From positions 1-64,000 of the forward strand of contig CAWJXB010000006.1 in assembly GCA_963846775.1 (NCBI GenBank): a DNA stretch of 64,000 nucleotides. Direction: 5' to 3'. The stretch comes from CAVYXA01 sp963846775 (GTDB lineage: Bacteria; Verrucomicrobiota; Verrucomicrobiia; Chthoniobacterales; UBA10450). The notes below the pieces were generated by a model. It searched no databases. It worked only from the letters and a program-made list of their open reading frames with translations, and was not told the DNA's origin. Positions 39,020-47,499 of the stretch are shown piece after piece; position 1 is the stretch's first letter; each line of letters starts with the position of its first letter. A program made the position numbers and the translations under genes.

Positions 39020-41608
39020 TTACTCGTAACGAAGCGCTTCGACCGGATTCAAGGACGCGGCGCGTCGCGCGGGCAACCACGTGGCGATGAGCGCAGCAGC
39101 AGCAAGCAATAACGGCGCCGCGGTAAAAGCGATCGGATCAAGGGCGCCCACTTCATACAACATTCCGCTGAGGATCTTTCCGGTGGCGGCGGCCAGGAGG
39201 AGACCGAGTGCGATGCCGCAGAAAAGCATGATCGATCCTTCACGCATGATTAATCGCAGGACCGCTCCCGGCTTGGCGCCGAGCGCCATTCGGATTCCGA
39301 TCTCGCGAGTGCGACGCGCCACCGAGTAAGCTTTCACGCCGTAAAGACCGACGACCGCGAGCCCGAGCGCGAGTGCGCCAAAAACGGAAAACAGGGTTGC
39401 GCCGGCGCGAACAACCCAGAGCTGCAAATTTGAATCGAGATGCTGCGCGAATGATTTCAGCGACAGAATTGGAATGGCGGGATCAACCTCGCGGACGGCG
39501 CGTCGGAGCAGATCGGCAGTGTTTGCTTCGCTGCCTGAAGCGAACGAGCGAAACCGAATGTAGAAATTTACATCGCTTTGAAATCCTCGCGCAAAGGGCA
39601 GATAGATTGCGCCGGCCGGCTCTTTTTCAAAAAGGGCGTTGCGCGTCGCCGGCACGATGCCGACAATCTCGATCGTATCTTCATTTTTTTTCTCTTCGCT
39701 CAAGTCGGCGGTCATTCCCATTTTTCCGCCTCCGCCGCTCTTGGCGGTGGGGGCGTTTTCGCTCGCGTATTGAACGCGTTGTCCGAGGGCGTCGCCATCT
39801 GGCCAAAGTTTCTTTGCCAAGACTTCATCAATGATCGCGACTCTGGGACCAGGCTGAGTTGTTTCGGCTTCGGTAAAAGCGCGGCCCCGAATCACTGCCA
39901 AACCAACGGTCGAGAAATATTGCGCGCCGACGCTGTTCCAGGCCGCATCGAAGGCAAGACCCTCGGCGGCGGTGGCAGGTTTTTCGTCCGGACCGGGATG
40001 AACACCAGCACGCTGGATTTTTCGGCTTAACGAAATCATTCCAAACGGAACCGTGGCGGAAACGCTGGCGTGCTCAACGCCCGGGAGCGCGCCGAGCCGC
40101 TGGCTCAGGTTCTCATACAGTTGCGCCGCGCGTTTCTGATCGTAGCCGGCCAGACTTGCATCGACTTCGAGAAGATAGCTTGCGCCGGGTCTGAGTCCGG
40201 TATCGACAGAAGCCGCTTTGCCTGCGCCGCGAATAAATAGGGCGGCGGCGGTGAGCAACGCGAGCGAGAATGCGACTTGCACGACCACAAGTGGATTGCG
40301 CGGCAAGAATTTCCAGCGGCGGCGGACGACATCTTCGCCGGCGTGTTCTTTCAAATCGCTGATAGCTGCCCGGCGCGAAATTTTCAGCGCAGGCCCAAGC
40401 GCGAACATGAGCGTGCCGAGCAGACAAAATCCGAATGTGGCGGCGAGGACCGCTGGACTCGGCCCACTCAGCCACACCATGTCGAGCGGCATCAATTTGC
40501 GCAATGAACCGACCAACAGGTCGGACGACCAAACCCCGAGAATGAGTCCACCAACGCCTCCGAGCAGTGCCAGCACGAAGCCTTCGGTCAGGAGTTGGCG
40601 GACGATCCGCGGTCGGCTTCCGCCAAGCGCGAGCCGAATCGCAATTTCCTTCCGGCGCGCCGTGCCGCGCGCGAGGAGCATGTTGGCTAGATTCAGACAT
40701 GCGACCAGCAAAACCACCGCCGCCATCCCAAGCAGTAATGGTCCGATCGCCGTCAGGCCGCCTTCAGCCGACGGGCTGGTACTCACAGAATTCCGCGACA
40801 CCGGTTCGGTCATGAAGATCTGATTCTTTTGCTCGACCGGAAATGCTTTTTCCAAATTCGCCGCCAATCCTTCGAGCGCGGGCTTTGCCGCGGCGGCGGT
40901 CATTCCAGGTTTGAGCCGGCCAAGTATAAGCAACTGATTTCCGTTGCGCTCGGCAATCGTCGCCTTGTTCTCTGATGCGAAATCGTTAGCGACCAAATCG
41001 TAAACACTCATCGGGAGCCAGACATCCGCTGAGAAGACCTGCAGGGTGCCGGTAAATCCCTTTGCCGTGACGCCAACGATGGTGAACGACCGGCCGTTTA
41101 TCAGCAGTTGCGAGCCGAGCACGCCAGGATCGAGATCGTGTTTCTGCCAGTAACTGTAACTGACAATCGCAACCATGGCGTTGCGACCCGGCGTTTCCTC
41201 TTCCGGTAAGAACGCCCGGCCGCGTGCCAGTGGAACGCCGAGCACGGCGAAATAATTCGAGCTGACAATGGCGGCGAACGCCCGCCGCGTATCGCCTTTT
41301 TGGCCGAGCCCGACCAGAGCGAGGTTGAAACACGTCGCGCCGCTAAAGACGGTGTTTTGCGCGCGGATGTCGAGGTAAGTCGGATACGAAAAGGCGCGGA
41401 ATATTTTCGGGTTTTTCTTGTCCTGGGAAAAGAGCTGCACCACTTCGTGCGGTCTCGCGTAAGACGGCGGCGCGAACAATAAAGTGTTCACCAAGCTGAA
41501 GACGGCCGTATTCGCGCCGATGCCCAAGGCCAACACAATGGTCGCCGCGATTGTGAACCCGGGCGCCTTGAACAACTGCCGGATAGCAAACTTAAAATCC
41601 TGGATCAT
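39020..41608 (-). CDS. ADOP-type ABC permease 8
   Basis: An 862-residue intact double FtsX permease, the first permease in the transcript and the longest. Marks: TIVLALGIGANTAVFSLVNTLLF, LARGRAFLPEEETPGRNAMVAIVSYSYW, VVLLVACLNLANMLLARGTARRKEIAIRLALGGSRPRIV, IRGRAFTEAETTQPGPRVAIIDE, YGVKAYSVARRTREIGIRMALGA and tail LPARRAASLNPVEALRYE. The second periplasmic domain carries an acidic/Gly-rich insertion (about residues 640-670). It begins 21 bases after ATPase 1, its probable partner. Confidence 0.9.
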   Translation of the reverse strand: MIQDFKFAIRQLFKAPGFTIAATIVLALGIGANTAVFSLVNTLLFAPPSYARPHEVVQLFSQDKKNPKIFRAFSYPTYLDIRAQNTVFSGATCFNLALVGLGQKGDTRRAFAAIVSSNYFAVLGVPLARGRAFLPEEETPGRNAMVAIVSYSYWQKHDLDPGVLGSQLLINGRSFTIVGVTAKGFTGTLQVFSADVWLPMSVYDLVANDFASENKATIAERNGNQLLILGRLKPGMTAAAAKPALEGLAANLEKAFPVEQKNQIFMTEPVSRNSVSTSPSAEGGLTAIGPLLLGMAAVVLLVACLNLANMLLARGTARRKEIAIRLALGGSRPRIVRQLLTEGFVLALLGGVGGLILGVWSSDLLVGSLRKLMPLDMVWLSGPSPAVLAATFGFCLLGTLMFALGPALKISRRAAISDLKEHAGEDVVRRRWKFLPRNPLVVVQVAFSLALLTAAALFIRGAGKAASVDTGLRPGASYLLEVDASLAGYDQKRAAQLYENLSQRLGALPGVEHASVSATVPFGMISLSRKIQRAGVHPGPDEKPATAAEGLAFDAAWNSVGAQYFSTVGLAVIRGRAFTEAETTQPGPRVAIIDEVLAKKLWPDGDALGQRVQYASENAPTAKSGGGGKMGMTADLSEEKKNEDTIEIVGIVPATRNALFEKEPAGAIYLPFARGFQSDVNFYIRFRSFASGSEANTADLLRRAVREVDPAIPILSLKSFAQHLDSNLQLWVVRAGATLFSVFGALALGLAVVGLYGVKAYSVARRTREIGIRMALGAKPGAVLRLIMREGSIMLFCGIALGLLLAAATGKILSGMLYEVGALDPIAFTAAPLLLAAAALIATWLPARRAASLNPVEALRYE

Positions 41609-41629
41609 GGCCGCAGATCGCCGTTGTTG

Positions 41630-42376
41630 TTACGCCGCGATTTGCTTGTCCTCCACCACTCGTCCGTCAAACAAGTGGACGGTGCGATCTGCGTGCTGCG
41701 CAAAACGTTCGTCGTGCGTGACCATGCAAATGGTCGCGCCGCCGGCGTGCAGGTCCTTCAAGAGATTCATTACCGCTTCGCCATTTCGTGAATCGAGATT
41801 TCCAGTCGGCTCGTCCGCGAGCAAGATCGCCGGTTTGCCGGCGAGCGCGCGCGCAACCGCGACGCGTTGCTGCTGACCACCGGAGAGCTGGCTCGGCAAA
41901 TGTTTCGCGCGATGCGCCATGCCTACGCGATCGAGCGCTTGCGTAACCAAAGTTTTCCGATCGCTCGCGCCCATTCCGCGATAGGTCAGCGGCAGTTCGA
42001 CGTTTTCGAAAACCGTCAGGTCGCCGATCAAATTGAAGCTTTGGAAAATGAAACCGATCTCGCGGTTCCGGATTCGGGCCCGGTCAGCGAACGAAAGAGT
42101 CGCAACCTCATGGCCTTTGAGCGAGTAACTTCCGTCCGAAGGCGTGTCGAGCAAACCGAGGATCGACAACAGCGTCGATTTCCCGCACCCGGATGGTCCA
42201 GCGATTGAAATATATTCGCCGTTGCGGATATCGAGATGAATCCCGGAAAGCGCGTGGGTCTCAACCTCGTCGGTGAGAAACACTTTGGTAACCGAGTTAA
42301 GCCGGATCAACGGGGTCGAGCCGTTTCCGCCGGAGCGTTGAGATGTGGTCTGAGGATTAACTGTGGTGGACGTCAT
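41630..42376 (-). CDS. ABC transporter ATPase 1 (LolD/MacB type)
   Basis: A 248-residue nucleotide-binding subunit with consensus motifs: Walker A GPSGCGKST, Q-loop FIFQSFNLIGDLTVFEN, signature LSGGQQQRVAVARAL, Walker B ILLADEPTGNLDS and switch His in VTHDE. I chose ATG 42376 (MTSTTVNPQT), 38 bases after the membrane-fusion gene's stop; the longer frame to 42448 would overlap that gene. The 25-residue Ser/Thr-rich start before LIRLNSVTKVF is a little longer than usual. Together with the fusion protein and permease 8 it forms a MacAB-like core. Confidence 0.92.
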   Translation of the reverse strand: MTSTTVNPQTTSQRSGGNGSTPLIRLNSVTKVFLTDEVETHALSGIHLDIRNGEYISIAGPSGCGKSTLLSILGLLDTPSDGSYSLKGHEVATLSFADRARIRNREIGFIFQSFNLIGDLTVFENVELPLTYRGMGASDRKTLVTQALDRVGMAHRAKHLPSQLSGGQQQRVAVARALAGKPAILLADEPTGNLDSRNGEAVMNLLKDLHAGGATICMVTHDERFAQHADRTVHLFDGRVVEDKQIAA

Positions 42377-42414
42377 GGTTGGAATTGCTGAATGCTGATT
42401 TATGGTTCTGAAAG

Positions 42415-43743
42415 TTAGTTGAGTCTGATTCGTTCGTGTGAATCCCACGCGCTGGTATCGGAAAGGATGACTTGATCGCCGGGGTTAAGGCCGCTCACGA
42501 TTTCAATCGTGTTGACTGAGCTTTTGCCCAGTTTCACCGGTGTGCGCACCGCTTCGTTGCTACCGGGCACGAGCTTGAACATGCCGACGGTGTTGTTTTC
42601 CTGACCAAACGCGGGACGGCCGACAAACACCACATTGTCGAGTCGCTCGAGCTCGATTGTTCCATCGACACTCAAGTCCGGCCGCGCGCCTTTCGGGAGC
42701 GATTCATCAAAAGCCACATCGACCGTCACCGTTCCTTGCTCCACCGCCGGGTCAACGCGGGTGACGTGACCTTTGACGACGCCATTGCGCGTGTCGATGA
42801 TGGCTTGCTGCTTTGGTTGAATGTCTTTCGCCTGGGTTTCGGCGATTTTGATTTGCGCTTTGAGCTTCGTTGGGTCGGCCACGCGCGCGAGATTGTCGCC
42901 CACTTTTAGTCGCTGACCGATTTGCACCGGCAACTGTTGCAAGACGCCGGACATTCCGGCTTTCACGTGCAACGCTTCGACCTGGTTGAGTTTCAATTTC
43001 GCCAGTTGATTCGCTTGATCGACCGCGGCTTGTTTCGCCGCCAGCTGCGGTTCAATCGAATCGCGGGCAAATGTCAGACGCTTCGCTTCGATCTCGTCGC
43101 TCTTTTGAAATTCTGATTCTTTGATTTTCGAAGTCTTGTAAACGAGTTCGGCGACCAGCCCATTCTTGGCGAGTTCGTCGTTCGTTTGACGTTCCATTTT
43201 CGCCTGCTCGTATGCGGAATGCGCCGCCGCCGTCTTCGATTCCTGATCAAGCAACTCACGCTGCAAAGTCGCGCGCATTGTGGCCAGCTCCGCTTCCGCG
43301 GCTTTCGCCTGGAGCTCGGCATCGTGCGCGCTCTGTTCAAGTTCCGGACTGGTCAACTCCAGTATAACGTCGCCGGGTTCGACTTTTGTTCCCGGCCAGA
43401 TCAAAATCTTCTCGACGCTGCCTTCCGTGTTCGCCGGAATCCAGCGGATGTCTTCCGGAACAAGCGTGCCGAGCCCGCGCACCTGCCGCACCATTGGGCC
43501 GCGCTTCACGGTGTCGATCCAAACACTGGAACGATCTACGCTCGGCGCCGCCGGTTTTAATCGCGACAAACCAAGGGTCGCCAAAATCAAACCAATCACG
43601 CTCGCTGCGATAATCAATATGCGGCGCTTCCGCTTTTTCTCAGCAACACCTTCACGGGGAACGTCCATTGACGAAAGGCTCGGCGTAAAACCGCTGGGCC
43701 GAACGATTGTGTGATCCTCGTCTTTCTGTGGGTGTGGGGTCAC
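42415..43743 (-). CDS. Membrane-fusion protein of an ABC exporter (HlyD/MacA type)
   Basis: A 442-residue periplasmic adaptor. Order: about 45 hydrophilic residues with KRKRR, a membrane anchor (ILIIAASVIGLILATLGLS), a lipoyl half with EGSVEKILIWPGTKVEPGDVILEL, a long alpha-hairpin coiled coil (about residues 120-250, Ala/Glu/Lys-rich), the second lipoyl half with AGMSGVLQQLPVQIGQRLKVGDNL, and beta-barrel domains ending GLNPGDQVILSDTSAWDSHERIRLN. Start taken as GTG 43743, five bases after the upstream stop, because KDEDHTIVRPSGF looks like genuine family N-terminus; ATG 43668 is an alternative. Such adaptors link an inner-membrane ABC pump to an outer-membrane channel; no TolC-like gene is nearby. 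Confidence 0.88.
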   Translation of the reverse strand: MTPHPQKDEDHTIVRPSGFTPSLSSMDVPREGVAEKKRKRRILIIAASVIGLILATLGLSRLKPAAPSVDRSSVWIDTVKRGPMVRQVRGLGTLVPEDIRWIPANTEGSVEKILIWPGTKVEPGDVILELTSPELEQSAHDAELQAKAAEAELATMRATLQRELLDQESKTAAAHSAYEQAKMERQTNDELAKNGLVAELVYKTSKIKESEFQKSDEIEAKRLTFARDSIEPQLAAKQAAVDQANQLAKLKLNQVEALHVKAGMSGVLQQLPVQIGQRLKVGDNLARVADPTKLKAQIKIAETQAKDIQPKQQAIIDTRNGVVKGHVTRVDPAVEQGTVTVDVAFDESLPKGARPDLSVDGTIELERLDNVVFVGRPAFGQENNTVGMFKLVPGSNEAVRTPVKLGKSSVNTIEIVSGLNPGDQVILSDTSAWDSHERIRLN

Positions 43744-43750
43744 GGCGCGA

Positions 43751-44026
43751 TTAAAGCAACGGCAGCGTGCGAACAAGGCCGATCACCGCGTTTATGCCCG
43801 TGATGATGGGCACGGCCGCGGTCGCGATCAACGCTCCAAAGACCGCTGCGTTGCTCAGAAAATCGTGGTTCGCTTCACCGTCGAAATAGTCGCGGCTGAT
43901 GTCGCGTAACGATTTCGATCTCTTGGCGCAGGGGGCGGCACAGTTTCCCAGCGTCGAGGCCTGATAATGGTAATCAACCAACGGGAATTTCTGCCCGCTC
44001 TTATTTGTGATGGTAGTTGGTTTCAT
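43751..44026 (-). CDS. Small two-Cys membrane protein at the head of the exporter operon
   Basis: A 91-residue protein I do not recognise. The N-terminal half is polar (KSGQKFPLVDYHYQAS), contains a C-x-x-x-C pair in NCAAPCAK and a basic stretch KRSKSLRDISRDYFDGE; the C-terminal half is hydrophobic with one or two helices (AAVFGALIATAAVPIITGI and INAVIGLVRTLPLL). An AAAGGGA ribosome binding site lies about eight bases before ATG 44026. It is the first gene after a sigma-54 promoter and is followed within eight bases by the membrane-fusion gene. It could be a regulator or accessory subunit of the pump, or an exported peptide; a Gly-rich leader cleavage site is not evident. Confidence 0.75.
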   Translation of the reverse strand: MKPTTITNKSGQKFPLVDYHYQASTLGNCAAPCAKRSKSLRDISRDYFDGEANHDFLSNAAVFGALIATAAVPIITGINAVIGLVRTLPLL

Positions 44027-44108
44027 AATTTGTCCCTTTCGGCTCTAGTGAGAAGCGTTTCGACTGTTCGCTGGATTCAATAATTTTTTCATTTCTAAAA
44101 TCCCCTAT

Positions 44109-44124
44109 TGCAATGCCTGTGCCA
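44109..44124 (-). promoter_or_regulatory. Sigma-54 promoter (-24/-12)
   Basis: The minus strand reads TGGCACAGGCATTGCA, an exact match to the TGGCAC-N5-TTGCA consensus. The predicted start of transcription near 44098 leaves a leader of about 70 bases before the 91-residue gene. An NtrC-type sigma-54 activator is encoded just upstream. Confidence 0.85.
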
Positions 44125-44212
44125 CCCGCGAGAATCGAATCGTAACTCGCTGATGATTAACGACTAAAACTTTTAGGGCCTCTTTCGCCGAATCGTGAAG
44201 TGATCCGCTCGT

Positions 44213-44246
44213 GGGACAACGTCGTCCCGAATTTGGGACATGTCTG
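44213..44246 (-). promoter_or_regulatory. Probable activator binding sites upstream of the sigma-54 promoter
   Basis: A dyad GGGACAACGTCGTCCC occupies 44213-44228 (seven of eight pairs match). A second GGGAC half-site with GACATGTC palindrome follows at 44235, 22 bases away, two helical turns. The first dyad centre lies about 98 bases upstream of the -24 element, the usual place for enhancer-binding protein sites. Confidence 0.6.
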
Positions 44247-44264
44247 TGTTCTTTGTTCCGCTGG

Positions 44265-45599
44265 TTACCGCGGTAAACGCAGCACTGCTTCCGCGCCGGG
44301 TCGATCTTTGCGATTTGTCAAAGTCAATGTTCCGCCGTGCGCTTCCGCGATTTGCCGGCTCAACGTTAGCCCGATTCCCGATCCTTCGGGTTTCGTGGTG
44401 AAAAATGGGACGAAAAGATTCGTCGGATTCATGATGCCCGGACCTTCATCATTGATCATCACTTCCACTTCGTCGCCCGCGTCCCGCCAACGAATCGCGA
44501 CGGCGCCATTCGTTTCCAATGCCGCATCGACGGCGTTGTGCACCAGATTAATGAGCACCTGTTCGATTTGCGCTGCATCCGCGCGAATCTTCAGCTTCGG
44601 TCCGGGAACGATTTGGACCTTGAGCCGCGGCTCCAAATTCAGAACTCGCTGAATGAGTTCGCCAAGATCGACATCCTCCATTTGCGGTGGCGGAAGCTTG
44701 GCCAAGCGTGTGTAGGCCTGCATAAACCGGCTCAGCGAATCCGCGCGCGACGCAATCGATTTTAGTCCACTCTCCGCGTCCTCCTTCCAGTCGCGCGGCA
44801 TCGGTTCGCGACGCAGCAGATTTTCCAAACTGCCGGCCAAAGATTTAATCGGCGCGAGCGAATTGTTCATTTCGTGACCGAGCACGCGAACGATTCGTTG
44901 CCAGGCCCGGCGCTCTTCCTCCCGCAGCGTTCGACTCAGATCGGTCAGCACGAGCAAATCATGCGGCAATCCGTGCTCGCGGAAGGTGCTCCGCCCGACC
45001 CGCCAGCGGCCCGAGCCACCTGGAAATGAAAGCGTCAGCGGTTCGTCTTTATCCACATCAAAGCACGCACCCAAGCCAAGCTGGCCTGCGCTTCGGCCAA
45101 GAAGTTTGTCAATCGGTTGACCGAGGAGATCTTCGCCGGCGCGATTCACCAAACGCAGCCGCCGATCCGGATCGAAAGTGAACACGGCCACGTCGATCTC
45201 GGCCATGATCGTGCGTAAGAGCGCGGTGGCTTCGAACGCGCCGAGGCGTTGCACCCGTAGTGTTTCACCGAGCGTGTTCACTTCGAGCAGCACTTCGCCA
45301 AGAGCGTCGTCTGCTCGCGCGCCGCGGGCACGAATCGAGTAGTCGCCTTCGCGCAACGCCGCCAGCAAATTGCTCATCGTCCGGAGTGGATGGATGACAT
45401 GGTCGCGCGCGGCTGAAATAAATCCGGTGGCAAAAACGAGAATCACCAGCACGATCGTCCATTGCACTTTGTTGCTAAAATCGCCCAACCATAAAATCGG
45501 CATCAGGATGATCACCGCCGGGGCGGCCGCGCCGATGATCAGCCACGTCAATTTGCCCTGGTGCGAAAAGCGATAACGATCTTTCGGCCCGCGCTTCAT
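44265..45599 (-). CDS. Membrane sensor histidine kinase (NtrY-like)
   Basis: A 444-residue kinase: two N-terminal membrane helices (about residues 18-65), a HAMP-like segment (HPLRTMSNLLAALREGDYSIRARG), a PAS-like domain (EIDVAVFTFDPDRRLRLVNRAGEDLLG), HisKA with the phospho-acceptor near residue 242 in VLGHEMNNSLAPIKSLAGS, and an HATPase with NLVHNAVDAAL, DEGPGI and GSGIGLTLS. Start taken at ATG 45599 (MKRGPKDRYRF); the frame runs to 45689 through a repeat half-element and overlaps the regulator gene. Short periplasmic loop, so it probably senses membrane state or a hydrophobic ligand. It pairs with the regulator just upstream. Confidence 0.88.
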   Translation of the reverse strand: MKRGPKDRYRFSHQGKLTWLIIGAAAPAVIILMPILWLGDFSNKVQWTIVLVILVFATGFISAARDHVIHPLRTMSNLLAALREGDYSIRARGARADDALGEVLLEVNTLGETLRVQRLGAFEATALLRTIMAEIDVAVFTFDPDRRLRLVNRAGEDLLGQPIDKLLGRSAGQLGLGACFDVDKDEPLTLSFPGGSGRWRVGRSTFREHGLPHDLLVLTDLSRTLREEERRAWQRIVRVLGHEMNNSLAPIKSLAGSLENLLRREPMPRDWKEDAESGLKSIASRADSLSRFMQAYTRLAKLPPPQMEDVDLGELIQRVLNLEPRLKVQIVPGPKLKIRADAAQIEQVLINLVHNAVDAALETNGAVAIRWRDAGDEVEVMINDEGPGIMNPTNLFVPFFTTKPEGSGIGLTLSRQIAEAHGGTLTLTNRKDRPGAEAVLRLPR

Positions 45600-45608
45600 G
45601 ACTCTTCT

Positions 45609-45631
45609 GTAGCGGCAGGCGTGTCGCCTGC
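45609..45631. repeat. Half of a dispersed palindromic repeat
   Basis: The sequence around GTAGCGGCAGGCGTGTCGCC matches one arm of the element inside ftsK (51579-51637). It lies in the gap between the regulator and kinase genes. Confidence 0.55.
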
Positions 45632-45678
45632 AAAACTGAGACAGTCCGCAGTCCGTCACGGCTGCCATCCACAGTTCA

Positions 45679-47025
45679 TTAGAGTCCATATTGTTGGAGG
45701 CGCCGATAGAACGCGCTCCGGCTTAACCCGAGCGCTTCGGCCGCTTTGCGCGCGTTTCCGTTGTTTCGGGCGAGCGCTTTCTTGATCAGGAACGCTTCGA
45801 CTTCTTCGAGGCTCATATCTTCCAGGCTCTTCGATTCGACTCCCGCAGTCGTTAGGCCAAGATCGACTGCTTTGATTTGCGGAGATCGCGCCATCAGGAC
45901 GGCGCGCTCGATCACGTGATCCAGCTCGCGCACGTTCCCCGGAAACAAATGTTGGAGAAGCCGGTCGCGCGCCGTCTCATCGAACCCGGCCAGTTTTTTG
46001 CGGTAACGCTGCGAGTGCATCCTCAGAAAATTATTTGCCAGCGCCATGATGTCTTCCCGCCGGTCGCGCAACGGCGGGAGCGCGATCTCGATCGTATTGA
46101 GGCGAAAAAGCAGGTCCTGACGAAAACGGCCGGCTGCAACTTCGTCCGCCAGGTTCGCGTTGGTTGCCGAAATGATGCGCACGTTTGCATGCAACGTTTT
46201 CGATGAACCCACCCGCTCGAATTCGCCCGTCTCGATCACACGCAGCAGTTTCGCTTGTTGATTAAGCGGAATGTTCGCAATTTCGTCCATGAAGAGCGTG
46301 CTCTCGTCCGCCAGCTCGAAGCGCCCGGCACGGTCGCTCTTCGCGTCCGTAAACGCCCCTTTGACGTGACCGAACAGTTCGCTCTCAAACAGCGTTTCCG
46401 ACAAGCCCCCCATGTTGACAGTGATCATGCTGTGCGACGCGCGCGGCGAGAGCGCGTGCAGCGCTTGCGCGATCAAACTTTTGCCCGTGCCGTTTTCGCC
46501 GGTGATGAGCAGATTTGCGTCCGACGGAGCGACTCGCTGTATCATCTCGATCACCGGTCGCATCGATGGCGCGTCCGCGATCAGATTTGGAACACCTCCG
46601 ACAAGTAACTTGTTCGCCGCTTCCAGTTTCCGGCCTTTGCGCAGCGCGTTGCCGAGTTCAATTTGCGTCCGGACAATCGTGAGCAACCGCTCGTTGTCCC
46701 ACGGTTTCGGAACAAAATCGCGCGCGCCGCGTTTCATCGCCTCGACCGCGAGATCGATGGTTGCCCATGCCGTCATCACCACGATCGGCAGCGTGCTGTC
46801 GAGCGCCTGGATTTTCGGAATGACCTCAAGTCCTTCCTGGCCCGACGTCGTATCGCGCGTGTAGTTCAAGTCCATCATCAACAGCGCGTAATCGCGTTGT
46901 TGGAGCGCGTTGAAAATTCCGCTGATCGACGTGACCGCTTCGGTCTGGTGTCCCTCGCCTTTGAGCAGGATGCGCAATGCCTCCAGCACATCGCGCTGAT
47001 CATCCGCAATTAAAATCCGGCTCAC
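45679..47025 (-). CDS. NtrC-family sigma-54-dependent response regulator
   Basis: A 448-residue activator. Receiver (1-125) with the acidic pair in IADDQ, phospho-acceptor Asp52 (LLMMDLN) and Lys107 (VPKPW). AAA+ domain with Walker A GENGTGKS (176-183), the sigma-54 contact loop GAFTDA (223-228, in place of GAFTGA), Walker B LFMDEIANIP and LRDRREDI. A Fis-type helix-turn-helix (NARKAAEALGLSRSAFYRRLQQYGL) closes the protein. The upstream position and the sigma-54 promoter at 44109-44124 make it the likely activator of the exporter operon. The GAFTDA variant seems normal for this subgroup, but that is from memory of related proteins. Confidence 0.92.
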   Translation of the reverse strand: MSRILIADDQRDVLEALRILLKGEGHQTEAVTSISGIFNALQQRDYALLMMDLNYTRDTTSGQEGLEVIPKIQALDSTLPIVVMTAWATIDLAVEAMKRGARDFVPKPWDNERLLTIVRTQIELGNALRKGRKLEAANKLLVGGVPNLIADAPSMRPVIEMIQRVAPSDANLLITGENGTGKSLIAQALHALSPRASHSMITVNMGGLSETLFESELFGHVKGAFTDAKSDRAGRFELADESTLFMDEIANIPLNQQAKLLRVIETGEFERVGSSKTLHANVRIISATNANLADEVAAGRFRQDLLFRLNTIEIALPPLRDRREDIMALANNFLRMHSQRYRKKLAGFDETARDRLLQHLFPGNVRELDHVIERAVLMARSPQIKAVDLGLTTAGVESKSLEDMSLEEVEAFLIKKALARNNGNARKAAEALGLSRSAFYRRLQQYGL

Positions 47026-47167
47026 GCGCTAACTCTCAACTCGCGAAAGCGTTCGGAGTCAACCGCGTTTTCGTGATGGTGTCAATGGCGCCTCTTCGCA
47101 AACCGAATACGAGGTCAGCGAGATTCAGTGCAATACAGCGGCGGAATCTTTTGGTAGCGAAAGATTC

Positions 47168-47497
47168 CTACGCCAGCGCTTCAAGCCGGCTGAGCAGATC
47201 TTTCTTGCTCGTGACGCCGGTGACTTGATCGCGAACGCCGCCGTTCTTGAAGAACAGGAGCGATGGAATGGCGCGGATGTTGTATTTGAAAGCGAGACTC
47301 TGGTTGTCGTCCACATTCACTTTTGCGATCTTGACCGAATCGGCTTTTTCACGCGCCACTTCGTCGAGCAACGGCGCGATCATTTTGCACGGCCCGCACC
47401 ATTCGGCCCAAAAATCGACAATCACCGGTTTGTCGCTTTGCATGACTTCGCGGTCGAAATTGGATTCGTTCAGGGTAATTGTGGCGGAGTTTTCCAT
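47168..47497 (-). CDS. trxA: Thioredoxin
   Basis: A 109-residue thioredoxin with the WCGPCK active site (about residues 30-35) inside VDFWAEWCGPCKMIAPLLDE, the cis-Pro in IRAIPSLLFF and the KNGGVRDQVTGV tail segment. A single Trx fold with no signal peptide, so cytoplasmic. It reduces protein disulfides with electrons from thioredoxin reductase. Start taken at ATG 47497 (MENSATITL); a longer frame to 47518 adds seven hydrophobic residues. It overlaps nothing and follows the proline-rich protein gene by two bases. Confidence 0.93.
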   Translation of the reverse strand: MENSATITLNESNFDREVMQSDKPVIVDFWAEWCGPCKMIAPLLDEVAREKADSVKIAKVNVDDNQSLAFKYNIRAIPSLLFFKNGGVRDQVTGVTSKKDLLSRLEALA

Positions 47498-47499
47498 AG

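Noticed and set aside
18819..41608. Tandem permeases as a mobile element
   Set aside because: No transposase, integrase, terminal repeats or attachment sites flank the region; tandem duplication explains it better.
47168..47497. Thioredoxin as part of the sigma-54 exporter cluster
   Set aside because: It lies upstream of the regulator gene with a gap of about 140 bases and is coupled to the proline-rich protein gene instead.
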